A DNA stretch of 64,000 bases. It comes from Adiantum capillus-veneris. Lineage: Eukaryota > Streptophyta > Polypodiopsida > Polypodiales > Pteridaceae. The notes beneath the pieces are model-generated. The model saw only the letters and a program-made list of their open reading frames with translations, had not been told where the DNA came from and did no database searches. Numbering within the stretch: position 1 is the first letter of the stretch; each line of letters opens with the position of its first letter. Where the stretch lies: the NCBI GenBank assembly GCA_014529385.2, contig CM043968.1, positions 131,496,018-131,560,017 of the forward strand, read 5' to 3'. A program made the translations under genes and the position numbers. Below are positions 1 to 11,949 of the stretch, piece by piece.

Positions 1-99
1 TTGTAGGCCTTCTAAGCATATTGTTGCAGATAGATTTCCTTGTTCTGCCTAAATTTTGAACTCATTTGTAGAAGTATCAACTTATCCAACCTGCAAACA

Positions 100-370
100 A
101 TTTTTCTCCCCCTAGCTCATCTGCATTATAAGATACAACCCGCTACACTCATTTGTGCTACTAGAACTTTCCTCTTCTAATTGAATATAATTGAGGCTTT
201 GTACAAAATATTTCACGAGACTCGTGTTAAAAGCAAAAATATACTTTAGCTTGTGCAACTCGTTTTTGTCTCACTGTCACAACACTGCTAAGAGAAAAAG
301 ACATTTTTAAAACCTCCTTCTGTAAGGTGAACTAGCTAATTACTGGTAGCCAAAATTTATGCAACTGGTC
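100..370 (-). mobile_element. LINE 3'-tail fragment (copy 1)
   Basis: This AT-rich stretch matches, at lower identity, the left part of the LINE fragment at 15835-16330: the CCCGCTACACTCAT block, the AATATAATTGAGGC block, and the GAACTAGCT...TACTGG(C/T)AGCC block in the same order. It is non-coding and looks like the 3' untranslated tail of a minus-strand LINE that continues leftwards into the LINE fragment ending the previous unit. Confidence 0.5.
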
Positions 371-406
371 TTGCTTGGTGGGTGTTGCTATAGAACATCC
401 ATATAA

Positions 407-507
<101 letters not shown>

Positions 508-859
508 TTTTCCTCCTCATAGATCCCCAAAATATTTTTTTTCACACAAGTCAAAAAGCTCAACGTGATGTAACTTAATTTGAGTTGAATGTTGTAGAAG
601 AGAGGGGGAATGAAATTGGTTCAAGTGACAATGAAGATAATTAATTTGTTATGCATTTATAATCACTCAATGCTCTTGGTCAGGTTTGCAAACTTTGGTC
701 AAAAGAAGTTAAAGAAATAATGGGCAATCCATAGATCCAAGTAAACTTGAAAGGTCTGAAGATAGGGGAACAAAGAAGAGAGTTATCCATAACCAGAGAG
801 AACACATGTAATTCATTTCTTGCAATGAAATTTTTTTGTTACTACAACTTTCTCTTCAA

Positions 860-1480
860 GAGAGGGGGAATATTGAAAATAATATATATTATTATGTTAA
901 ATAAATAACAAGAGGTGCAACACCAAAATCGTGTCAACTATGAAATCTAAAAACGTTTTATTGCGTCCTTTTACTGCATTTTGTAGAGAGAGAGAGTCCA
1001 AAATGGTCCGACCAAAGAAGAGAGAGGAGGACCGGGGGGTATTTTTTTGTATTTCAAATATTACCACGGATATAGCCTCTCGTATTATCTTGATTATTGT
1101 TGCTTTAATTGCCACGCAAGCACCTAAATCTAAAGCAAGCACCATTAGAGATGAGAAGCCAAACATGGGGATACATCTTTTGTTGAGGCATGGGTATGAT
1201 AGAGTGAAGTGTGCCCACATTTTACTGGATTATAGCACCTATGTTAGTTTCTTCAAGCTCTATCTTTGCAATAATATGCACGTGGCCTACACTTTTGCAA
1301 GAATCTTTCTTATTCTCTTGCTTATCGTGGACATTTCTTCTTTTATTTTACTGCTTTTATTACTGCTTCTACTATCACACACTTCCCCTAAATAGCACAC
1401 ACATTTCACTCAAGCAGTTGTATCAATGCACTCTTCGCATATTTTGAAAGGCTTTATGTAGTGGTACCAAAGAGCTCTCT
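860..1480 (+). mobile_element. Possible LTR remnant (copy 1)
   Basis: A polypurine run (AGAGAGGGGGAA) precedes a TATTGAAAATAATA block that resembles a copia LTR start with TG mutated to TA. About 590 bp later comes TGGTACCAAAGAGC, which resembles the copia primer-binding site TGGTATCAGAGC. No paired LTR and no target duplication were found. An open frame of 154 codons inside (931-1395) ends in poly-Leu and matches no family I know; I treat it as chance. From 1480 to 1905 I see nothing recognisable. Confidence 0.3.
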
Positions 1481-1909
1481 TGTCACGAAAAGGTGTTGAG
1501 CAAGGAGCACAATAAAGAAGCTCGATCTTCTTCAAAGCCTTCTTGCACTACGTACAACACAAAGCGCTAGCTTCACTTGCACCCATAACACTTCATAATA
1601 ACAATGCTTCTTAGAAAAATGCAAAGCATTTATAATTTTTCATAAATAACTGCTCCAAAAAAATATAGATATTTTGACATCAATTAAGTTAATCACACCC
1701 ACTTGATTAACATAACTTAACATTTTTCAAAAGATTAGAAATAGAAGAGGTGGGGATAGAGAGAGATGAATGGACGAACGACAAAAAAAAAAATCATAAC
1801 TTAAAATATACAAAATGTTTATGAATCACCTTCCAAAAGATCTCTACAAGAAGCATCATCCAATTCTAAGCCCAGGGCTCCTAAATCAAAAAAGAGAGAA
1901 TAGAATTAC

Positions 1910-3110
1910 CATTTTTGTGGATGTGTTGGCTTTATCATCTTCAAATTCGTCATCCTCCATCTCATCATCATCATCATCATCATCATGGAAATCATCCTCA
2001 CTAAGGCTTGCAGCTATGGGACTTAAATCATCGATCTCTCTCTCCTCTGTCTCGCGCTCATCCAAAGTAGTAGGCGGGAGAGGGTCGAAGATGTTCGCTA
2101 CTTCATTAGTGGTAAAAATGGTTCTCCCCCGAGGTGTTACGGGAACTACGAACCAAAGTTTTGGTTGGTGGATTGATGGGATATATATGACCTATAGAAG
2201 AGAAGTTCAAAGTGAGTAACATTGGTATATATAATGTTACAAGAAAATAAGGGTAGAGAAGGTAGTCATTCACCTGCTCACAATTGCATGGAAAAACTAA
2301 ATTGTCATACCTCCTTGTGTAATGCATACTAGAGTCCACCATGTAGAGGTCATTCTCATGTCGTCTAGACACATTTTCAAGCCACTTGCACTTGAAGATG
2401 AAGGTATGAAAGGTTCTAAAATTAACCTTTAGTTTCCTTTCAATAGTCCCACAATACCTGGCTTCATCACTATTTGTGTCAAAGTTTCCCATGATGCCAC
2501 AGTCCATGGTGGTTCGATGCTCGTCAATATGACATGTACGAAAGCAAGAAAAAACTATACAATACGGTCTAAGTATATGATTACTCTAACTTTGGTACGC
2601 AACCTCGTACATACTCCCATTCTTTTTTGGTGATGTTCTCATGCTTTTTCTTCGATCATTCTCTCATGAATCCACTCGGCACTAGTGAGATCTTGGTTAC
2701 ATGCAAGGTGTCTAGGAACTGGGGGTGGCCTCCTACCTCCATGCGCTTGCTTCCATGCTTCCGTCTCCTGTAAACACATTGCCTTTGCCATTGTCCACAA
2801 GTCCACCCACTTGGTCATAACCTTTGCATTGAGGATACAGAAGTTATTGACCACTTGGGATAGATTCATATCCATGTTAAATAATCTACCCTTTCCACTT
2901 GGCAAGTGTGAAGTCATCCTTGCATCCTCCTCATCTAATCACATGCATAGGCATTGAGGGATCAGCTTTTGCCAAACACTCTGAAAGGTAAACAAATGCC
3001 TCTTGCATAATCCACCCTTTGGCCATACATGCCTTTGGCTGGGACTATAGCTGCACAATATTTTTGAGAGTCTTTAAAAACCTCTCTAAAAAGAAAAGGA
3101 AAGGAAAGCT
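1910..3110 (-). pseudogene. Decayed CACTA transposase C-terminus (DUF4218 tail and DUF4216), copy 1
   Basis: Read leftwards on the minus strand there is a DUF4218 remnant at 3110-2960 (ERFLKTLKNIV, then GWIMQEAFVYL). Next comes a linker with GRRPPPVPRHL and KEWEYVRGC, then DUF4216 (YCGTIERKLKVNF, FKCKWLENV, PCNCEQ) ending at a GT donor at 2273. A final exon at 2191-1910 (IYIPSIHQPKLWFVV, then a run of Asp and Glu) follows a CTATAG acceptor. DUF4218 contains a stop and frame shifts, and the catalytic Tnp2 part is missing. The exon order and splice positions match the young CACTA transposase at 33704-37432, so this is an old relative. Confidence 0.75.
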
Positions 3111-4749
3111 TCTTGGAAAGGAAAGTTTCTAACTTCAATTTTGTCAATTGGTATGTCAAGGTCCAAAAATAGAAACCTATGATGCTTCCATTGTGGCCAA
3201 AGTCCAATTTTGCTTTGAGAGTGTTTGTGTGTTGTCTATTGCTTGCTCACCGACTACAATTGAACCCGACTGTCTATCCACATTGATAATTATAACCCAC
3301 CTATCACAAAGAGAGTTTTATGGTGGGAAATTCAATTGACAAGAGAACTTGTGTCTCGTGTGGTGTATGAGTCATTAATAACTAGACCTAGGCATTTGCA
3401 ATCGAATCTTGCAATGCAGATGGTGATGGGAGTGCTAGTTTGAGAAAATGGGGAGCAACTAACGAGCAATGAGATCCTCTCTATATTAGAGGAGATGCAA
3501 CCATTGATCCATATGCAAAAGTGTTGTTTTATTTTCTTGTCTCTGTACCTTTTTCACTTCCTTTTGGCTGACATGCATGCATGTAATGTTTATGTCAGGT
3601 ATAAACATTGGATGAAAGAAGCAACTACTATATGAATTAGAGTCAGTGCAAAGTCCCAATTGATTCGGCTGAAAAACGAATGCGGCTATAGGTTTTTCCA
3701 CAATATGCTATTTCTAGGGCAATCCACAGATCATAACAAAAGATGTCATGTGTTCAAAATGTCTATCAATGGACCTAGATTCTGGTGTTGATCTAGTAAA
3801 TAGAATGCAACAAGATGGGAGTGGGGACTTGCAAAGAAGCTGGGTTTTCTTCAATCAGGTACGTAGGGTAGTGGGGTGGACAACAATGGTAGCACATGTC
3901 TACAATCTTGCATAAGTCCACCATCACATCTTCCTACTTTTTCCTTGTTCATTTGTAGCATTATTTTATAATGATGAAACTTTATAGGATTTTCAAGAAA
4001 TTCAAACAATTTCCATCTGTAAGGTGATGGAAGAAGACACACAGGCACAGAAAACTGATTTTAAAGGATCATGGGGCAAATGAGGCCGGAGAAAATTGGA
4101 AATACATTCAAACTGTATTCAATGGAGGACTTGACAATGTTATGGAAGGAAAATAACACTCATTCTTGTTTCATTGGGAGAAAATCTTGTACATTCACAC
4201 CATGCAATATGTGCATAAAAATTCCCGAGATGAGCACAAGCATATGTGTGAATTGTGGTGTTGTACAAGGACTCAAGAAAAGGAAACTATCTTGTACATG
4301 ACTATGTGATCTTGGTGGGTTTCTAGAAAAGTGTCCGACTATAACTTGTTGCAAATGGGTTGTTGGCTGAGTTGGTGGCATGTACAGTACCCTCACTGGA
4401 GAAAACACTTCGTCGAGGTAAACAATTCCATGCAACTTTTTGATAGAGTCTAGTATTTTAGTGCTTGAATGCAATCGCATAATAACAATATGTTGCATAA
4501 AGTGGATGATATCTCGTACATTCCGACTACAAACCTTGTTGAAACCAAAGCACACAAGTTGGCATGCAAGTTAGGGAAACAAAGAAATAATGAGCTTGTA
4601 TGATGCATGCATGTCTAATATATCAAACACTTTGCTTCAAACTGTGAAGATGCTTGCTTTTGGTGAGGGTAGACATCATGAAGCCAGACCATCTACATAA
4701 AAACTTGCTTTCTGGACAAAACAAGTCCAAGCACCATGCCCAATTTCTA
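3111..4749. other. Unassigned AT-rich sequence (copy 1)
   Basis: No gene family, RNA or transposon end is recognisable. Short frames exist on both strands (for example 4160-4555 minus and 4071-4301 plus) but each is near 70-130 codons, unsupported by motifs, and preserved in the other copies only because the DNA is nearly identical. The plus-strand frame at 4071 contains several Cys (CNMC, CVNC) and may be an extension of the pseudogene that follows. Confidence 0.5.
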
Positions 4750-5765
4750 TTGCTAGAGAGATTGAGGATTGAATCAGAGGTACACCACTCTATCAACAAC
4801 CAGCAATGGAGGGAGATAACATTATAGTAGCCAAGAAAAAAAATAGGTTAGGAGAGTGATCTATGAGGAGGAGAATGCTTCACATCAATGTGAGTATCTC
4901 ACTCAAAACATCATGTGAGCTAGTAGAGGTCTCCAAGAAACTTATACCAGAGTGGCCAATCAAGTAGTTGAAGAGCACAAAAGTGGGCTAGTGGTTGAGG
5001 AGATAGATATTCATAAGACAATGTAGGAAATCCATCGTATACCAAAGGAAAGCAGGGCTCAATGTCAAGGGTGGTTAGTATCTAGAATCGGTAATGCAAA
5101 AAGAAATAAAGAACAAGGGTGTAGGCAGTATTGCACCATCCTTTTGGGGTGTTCGGACATGGGAAAGGTGTGATGTTAGTGCTCACGGTAATGGTTCAAA
5201 GGCACATTTCATGTGGTTTTTCAATGATAGGGTGGATCACACATGGCATATCCGTAACACAATCACTCAATTCCCTACAAGAGTCCCAAGTATATGACCA
5301 GTGGAAAATGGAACAAACATAATTGCTTCATAGTTGCTAGAATCGGAGACAAGAGGCTTCATAGTAAATAAGGTTGAAATTAAGGAAACCAATATTGTGC
5401 ATTGTTGGCCAGGAGTATCAATACAAGCCTCCAAGAGAGTTGAGTTGACAGTAACCATGGAAGCCCGTATTGTGCAGTACACTCTGGTGAAAGCAGGTAT
5501 GCATGAAAAATTCATAGTAAAGACATCTTCCTGACAAGTCTGGGGCGAGAGGTATGAATTTCATGTTTCAAGTAGCCCAATGTGTATGTGTGGAGACTTT
5601 GTAGAACGATTAGCACAAAGAAAACCATATATGGCCTGCAAGCATATTTACTTCATCTTCTTTCAGTACTTTGGCTTGGATTTAAACCACAATATGTTTA
5701 TCCATCGGAACAAGATGACAAATGAGGATCTGCTTTGTGTGTTCAACTATCATCATACATCATAA
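4750..5765 (+). pseudogene. SWIM zinc-finger pseudogene (copy 1)
   Basis: The plus strand holds a coding-like stretch broken by stops at 5298, about 5331 and 5535. All the pieces from 5094 to 5765 lie in one frame. Near the end is CMCGDFVERL...YMACKHIYF, the CxC...CxH pattern of a SWIM finger, a nucleic-acid or protein binding domain common in MULE and FAR1-type transposase relatives. Upstream, 4750-5090 reads as a hydrophilic protein in a different frame with further stops. No start codon or promoter is identifiable. It may be a dead gene or a transposase relic; I cannot separate these. Confidence 0.6.
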
Positions 5766-5825
5766 ATTAGAATTATTATTAAGTTGTTTCGATCAAATCC
5801 CCTAGTAGTGCAAATGATTTTGTAG

Positions 5826-6980
5826 TCTATTGAGGATTGATCCCTATTAGATCGGTCCATTTAAGTAATCCATATGTACCAGCCATGAGTCTACGTACAT
5901 TCATTAATTGTCATGTAAACATGGATATGTACTTATGTCAATTCCTTGAATATAGGCATTGACAAATAAAGACGAGATTATTACCCGGTGGTCCTGATCT
6001 CCATGCACCTCTAGATCGAGGTGTGCAAGGATCGAGCATATGACTAGAGAATATGAGGCAGTTAGAGCTAGTGGAAAATTGTAGACACAAATACAAACCA
6101 ACTTCAAAAACACAAATTAACTTTGTCAAACAAAGTAAAATAACGCAAATGTACCTAATAATGTAAATAGACTTTAGGAACGCAAAAGGATTCCAAAAAC
6201 GTAAATGATCTTCAGAAATGGCAGTCTGTTGAGGATAGGTTTGTAATAGATCGGTCCATTTAAGCAATCTGCATGTACTAGATTAGGGTTTGTATTGGAT
6301 CTACGTACAAGCATTGTCATGTAGAGATGGGTGTATACTTATGTCCCTCAAATATAGGCATTGACCAATAAAGACGAGATTATTACCTGGTGGTCCTGAT
6401 CTCAGTGCACCTCTATACCAAGGTGTGCAGGAATCTGGCATGGTTGGAGAATGTGAGGTAGCTAGAGCTAGTGGCAAATGGTAGAAAAAATACAAATGGA
6501 CTTCAAAAATGCAAACAAACTTCAGAAACGGATTTCAATAACACGAATAGACTTCAATGACGCAAACGGATTTCAATAACACGAATAGAATTCAAAAATG
6601 CAAACGGATTTCAAAAACGCAAATGATATTAAGAAATGGCATTCTGTTGAGGATCGGTCCGTATTAGATCGGTCCTTTTAAGCAGTCTGCATGTACTAGA
6701 TTAGGGTTTGTATACTGGATCTACATACATGCATTGTCATGTTTACATGGGTGTGTACTTATATTGAAGCCTCGAATATAGGATTTGATCAATAAAGATG
6801 AGATTATTATCGTGTGTTCCTGATCTTCGTGCACCTCTAGACCAAGGTGTGCGAGGATCGGGCATGGCTAGAGATTATGAGGTAGCTAGAGCTAGCGGCA
6901 AATGGTAGAAAAAAATACAAACAGACTTCAAAAATGCGAACGAGCTTCAAAAACGCAAATGGACTTCAAAAACGGCTTTT
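5826..6980 (-). repeat. Three tandem 0.4-kb repeats related to the CACTA 5' leader (copy 1)
   Basis: Repeats begin at 5826, 6225 and 6643 (periods 399 and 418; the last is shorter). Each contains GTGCACCTCTAGA-like, AATAAAGACGAGATTATTA and CCTGATCT blocks and ends in 17-20 bp monomers of the type ACTTCAAAAACGCAAA. The reverse complement of the middle part closely matches 37545-37660 inside the young CACTA element, just upstream of its transposase ATG. The orientation relative to the decayed transposase at 1910-3110 is the same as in the young element. Confidence 0.8.
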
Positions 6981-6989
6981 CACCCTCCA

Positions 6990-8540
6990 AAGTCTTTCTA
7001 AACCTATTCTATAGCTTAAAAGTGATTTTCTCTCTCTACAAACCCTTCTCCAAGCTCTCCATTGCTACAACAACCACATGCATCACCTATAGTCCAGCAT
7101 TAACTCTCTGCTAGTTTTCTTCCACCCCATTGTAGCACCAAGAAATCTTCTCCCTCATCTCTTCCGCTTTCCTACCATATATTTTCATACCAAGCTAGAT
7201 CCTCTCCCTTCTCTCACCTACATTACAGCATGAAATTAGATTGTCCTCCTTCTACTCTCATTCACTCACACTACATGGAGACCTCTATTCCCAAAGGTGG
7301 CAAAAGTATGAGCTCACATAACTTGCATACCACAACAACACGAGGTGTCAATGGTGAGTGGGCATTGCAAGGGTTCACCTCCAACATAAAGATAGAATGG
7401 TAAGAAAACTACCCTTGTAGCTTACATTTAGAGCTTAACATTATCTTTATCTTTAAGTTTATCATGCTTGAGACAACTAACCTCTTTATGGCTTTCAATG
7501 TCTAGGGCTTCACACCTCATAACATTGGGATGTGCTATTTTGTTGATGGCTTTGATGCACCATCTAGGGTTATGTAGCATGTGATTGGGTCTCACAATGC
7601 AAGTAAGTTATGTTACCTATGGAGAGTTATCAAAGATTCTCCTTATAATTTCTTCTTTATATATTTGTCACTAGATTATTAGAATGACATCATTTTATAC
7701 TTTATATCTTTGTGCTCATAAAATCTGGTGTTTACTTATAGAGTCAACTTGTTTTGCAAGGACATGGCCAAATTCTTGGTTTCCAACATGCTATTGTTTC
7801 CATACTAGTATGCCTTTGCCAAGCTTGACTTATAGAAAGGACAACTTGACATGGAGAGGTTGATGTATAGAGGTGATTGATAGGTAAACAATTAACTTAT
7901 TATTGATTCATGTTTCAAAATACATATTTGTAAAGCCTTTGAGTTTCCACATTTTTTGAGTAGTGTTGACAAGTGTTTGGTATCAATTCTTCTTAAATAT
8001 CCCTATTCATTGGCTATTAGTAGCTATTTCTTTGGTATTGCTAAAGATGATACCAAAAGCTATCACCTTGTGAACTAAATTGTTAAATTGTGGTGTTGAC
8101 TTCTACTATGTAGCTCATTTGGATAGAGAAAGTATAAACATAAATTATACATACATACATTGTTAACATAAATGAATATATGAAACACTCGTGCCTATGT
8201 AAAATGCTAATAAAGAGACCTTTGGTTGGATACTATAACAATAGAGATAAATTGTGGTTTCGAATATCAAAGGAATGCCTTTACCAAAAGATTCCCAAGA
8301 ACAGGGGGTAGACACAAGGAGGTAAAAATTGGCTCCTTGTTTGCTTGATTTCTAGTGCTTAATGTTAAGTGCACTGGATTTTTGAGGCCTTTGACCCGCC
8401 TTTGAACACATAGCAAAATGGGGGGGGGGATTGAGTACATCAAACGTTGCACCTCTATCTCATGGCCATGCATGAAAAAAAGGCCATGTTTGCCATTTTT
8501 AGGCCCTAGGGACCCTCAACAAGAGGGGCCACAAGGGCGT
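6990..8540. other. Unassigned sequence (copy 1)
   Basis: AT-rich, with scattered short frames and no recognised domain. A stretch around 7280-7900 has weak coding flavour on the plus strand (for example GFTPHNIGMCYFVDGF read across stops) but I cannot name it. A run of nine G at 8420 varies between copies. Confidence 0.4.
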
Positions 8541-8543
8541 GCA

Positions 8544-8577
8544 AAATGGCCAAACAGGGACCCCTGTTTGGCCATTT
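8544..8577. repeat. Perfect 16-bp inverted repeat (copy 1)
   Basis: Arms AAATGGCCAAACAGGG and CCCTGTTTGGCCATTT are separated by only two bases. It lies in a locally GC-richer patch rich in GGCC motifs and is conserved in all three copies. As RNA it would form a tight hairpin, as DNA a cruciform; no terminator-like role is implied in a plant. Confidence 0.85.
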
Positions 8578-8714
8578 CACATGCCCTTAGCTGTTTGGCA
8601 ATTATTCAAGCAGTAAGTTTTAAGTTGTTGAACTTTTAAGCTGTTTTCAACAGCTTGTAGCTCCCAATCGACTCCGAATCTATCCGCGCTTGCCTCACAT
8701 GAATTTCTTCATCT

Positions 8715-8788
8715 CATTGCGCTCTTTGACTATTGTGTGATGCAAACAATTCATTGCGCTCTTTGACTATTGTGTGATGCAAACAAGT
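8715..8788 (+). repeat. 37-bp direct duplication holding the empty CACTA target (copy 1)
   Basis: The block CATTGCGCTCTTTGACTA... starts at 8715 and again at 8752. The TGC at 8755-8757 in the second repeat is the sequence duplicated on both sides of the CACTA element in copy 2, so this is the pre-insertion site. Confidence 0.9.
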
Positions 8789-10195
8789 CATATCTTAATT
8801 GGTTTCTCCAAAAATCAACGTGCAAGTTTGCAAATTCTTAAAAAATGATGTAAAATATATTTATTATTTTTCCATCTTACTCTACGGCTCCAACGAGCAT
8901 CAAAACCAAGGAATCTGGAAATTACTCAATACAACCAATGTTTGTTTTCCTTGTGTTAAGGGTTGTATTTCCTATATACAAAACTTTTCCAAAATCTCAC
9001 CTTTTAAAAGTGGCTTCCAAGGAGTGTCCTAGGTAAAAATTTGAAACTAAAGGAAAATAATCAAAATGAGTGTACAAACTTGAAAACAACCAAAATTTCA
9101 TTCGAAAAAAATTTATTGCTAAAAATTCAAAATAGGTCCCCCCTTGGACTCCCCACAACCATAGAAATTAAAGGGTTCAAGGAAAGATGTGATGTCATAA
9201 GTGCATAGTAGGAATCTCATTGAGGATTATTCCTGAAAGATCTAGTCTTTTACTTTATCATGTCTTCTCATGTACAATCTTACCAAACCAAAAAATAAAT
9301 TACATTTTAAATGCCTACAAATCTTATTTAACTTATTAAACAATCTTAGAATATGGTAGACCTAGAGTGCTCTTACACATCAACAAATAAAAAAGTCCAA
9401 ATTTCTTTTCATTGACTTTGATAAACATACATTCATGAATAGCTTGCAAGGGGTAGTGTGGTCATATTTCTTGCATCCATTCCATGACATGGTATGCTCA
9501 TGGGGTGACCTATCACATAAAAATATCTCTGGTGGGTGTGCCCTCCTGTTAGGAAAGGGTGTGTTGTTGATGGAAAGCTGTTGTATTGTCCTACTAGAGA
9601 TCTCTCCATGTTAGCATAATGGTTCTTGGTGTAGTGGGAGCCACATTTCTTGAGGAGAGCTTTGCGTCACCGTAAAAGATTCATGTTATGCCAATTCCTT
9701 GAGCCATTGTTGCAAACACCACCACTCAACTAGCATAGTAAGAGGTCACATTGTACCATGACGTGTTAGAGACATGCTTCGCAAATAGAAACATGTATGA
9801 ATTCAACATTTGCAATCTATATAATAAAGACACTTGTTAAGTATATGTTGTACAAATTTGCAAGTATTTCCATCCAATTGGTAATAAATAATCCTAAAGT
9901 ATACATTACAATGAGATTACCTACATCCAATAAGTTGTTTTAGAGAAAAGAGGTGATACATAACCTCTCTAACCTTTGACCTTTCACTATTTGACACTCA
10001 TCAATTTCAACACTAAAGCAACCTTTGTGCCAAGCACTGCAAAACAAGGAGAGGCAAGACCTTAGACTTCAAAGTCTATGATAAAAAAAACACAACCAAA
10101 AGTAAGAAGTATATTGTTCCCTTGCACCAAGGGGTGTTTCTTTCAAATATGAGATCGTCTTGGCAAGCGTCATAATGTGGGCATCCTTTTCCTCC

Positions 10196-10200
<5 letters not shown>
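8789..10200. other. Unassigned AT-rich sequence (copy 1)
   Basis: No family recognised. At 8860-8960 copy 1 differs from copies 2 and 3 by a cluster of small indels and substitutions, whereas elsewhere the copies are almost identical. Copy 3 is interrupted at the equivalent of about 9833. Confidence 0.4.
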
Positions 10201-10260
<60 letters not shown>

Positions 10261-11252
10261 ATATTATATTGTTGTGCATAATCACAAAAGGTTGATAGAT
10301 GGCAAAAATACTTGTTATCCAAGCCTTCACATGGACCATCGTGGTCTCTTTCTACCATGACAAAATCCATGTCGTCCCTATCACAGTGACTCAATGTGCA
10401 TCTATCAATCTGAGAGGATGGTCATCCATCATGCTTATTCGCTTCGAGGAAGATCCCTCTTGGCTTGTCAAAGGTGGATGAATGTGTAAAGCTTCTCTTT
10501 CTAAATGATGCGCTTGGAACATGTTCAAATGTCATAAGTCCCTCAAGGCTTTCTCTACAAACTCTTGCAACAGCAAGCATGCACGTATAGGTCCACTGCA
10601 ATTAGGGGGACTCTCTTGAGGATCCTTTACGGCCTAGTGCTGCAAAATCACAGAACACTATTGGCGCTCGGATCAAAGCACGAACCTAAAATTTTTACTT
10701 ATTGCAAGTAGGGTACGATTTAATCGAGCTTTGATCTATAGAGTCCGACACAGGAAAAGGAGAAGCGTGAATTTTGAATCCCAAGAAGCAGGATTGCATA
10801 CCTGAGCAAACAAGGATGGTAAGGATTAGTAGGTAGAGTAAATAAAAGATGCACGTGTCTGCGCTGAGGCTGAGCGAGGACCGAGTCGAGAATGCGTGAG
10901 GACTCGGAGAGGATGGCTCAGCAATCAGCATGCTTGAGAGAGAGGAGTCACTAGTGCCTGGGCCTTGTGCTATGCGCATGAGATAATCACCAGCAAGTCT
11001 GAGGCATCCTCAAAGAAGACGACTCAAGGAGTCAAAAATCAGGAGCGAGTCGCGAGTGCACTGCAAGCCTGCGAGTCACGACTCACCACTCACGAACCTC
11101 AATTGTTGGCCGCCGATAAATTGAAATGCAAAATCATGAGATGCAGTATTGATTAATGCTCCAGCCTCCAGCGACCTGTAATCAGTGATAAGTGAGAATA
11201 CCTATACACATACTACTAAATAGACTATACCACAAGTTCACACTATGCATGC

Positions 11253-11291
<39 letters not shown>

Positions 11292-11313
11292 GTGTGTGTG
11301 CACGCGTGCATGT

Positions 11314-11381
<68 letters not shown>

Positions 11382-11580
11382 CACCTTACTCCTTATACTT
11401 GGCTTAGCCCAATACAAAAGATTCATGGTGAAGCCTTTATGGACCATCCTAAGCTTCATTTGATGCCTAAGATGCCAATGACGCCCAAAATGACCTCCAA
11501 TTTAAGGCTGGGGCTGGGGCCGGAGGTCGGGGCCGGGGGGCTGAGTGGCAGTGATGTGGGTCCTTGAGGGACCATCTCTC
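10201..11580 (+). repeat. Internal repeat segment A with TC and GT microsatellites (copy 1)
   Basis: Starts with (TC)28, runs through ATTATATTGTTGTGCATAA and blocks such as CCTGGGCCTTG and GACGACTCAAGGAGTCA, and reaches (GT)n at 11256-11379 and a CTTCATTTGATGCCTAAGA block near 11455. The same blocks recur in order at 13407-14165 (segment B), so the unit contains an older internal direct duplication. No coding content recognised; minus-strand frames here are of low complexity. Confidence 0.75.
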
Positions 11581-11949
11581 TTCTTGGTCCCTTGCTGAGG
11601 TATATCTAGAAGCACTTTTTGCACATTGCTCTTTGATAGACCGTCTCCTTTTGGACCCCTATTGAGATGCAACCATTCCTCCTTTTGGTCCCCTATTGAG
11701 ATAGGTCTAGAAGCACTTACCTAGATCCTAACTCATGTTCCCCTTTTATCTTCCCATATCAAGTGATCAATTTAATATGAGAAAAACGTTTGGAAAAGTT
11801 AAATATTATATTATATGACAATGAGGGTGACATCCTATATATGTAATTTTTTGAGGTTGTGGTCATCTTGATACAGTTGTGCTCATTCATTGTATACATG
11901 TACAGTTTGACGTTTATGTTTATGGTTTTTCATTTAGTTTACGATTATG

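Noticed and set aside
931-1395. 154-codon frame with a hydrophobic Leu-rich end, repeated at 23638-24102
   Set aside because: No family motif, poly-Leu comes from simple CTT/TTA sequence, and a one-base G-run change breaks it in copy 3.
1546-1560. CACTACGTACAACAC as the missing left end of the fossil CACTA
   Set aside because: Starts with CACTA but does not match the terminus at 13111 base for base, has no subterminal repeats beside it and no target duplication.
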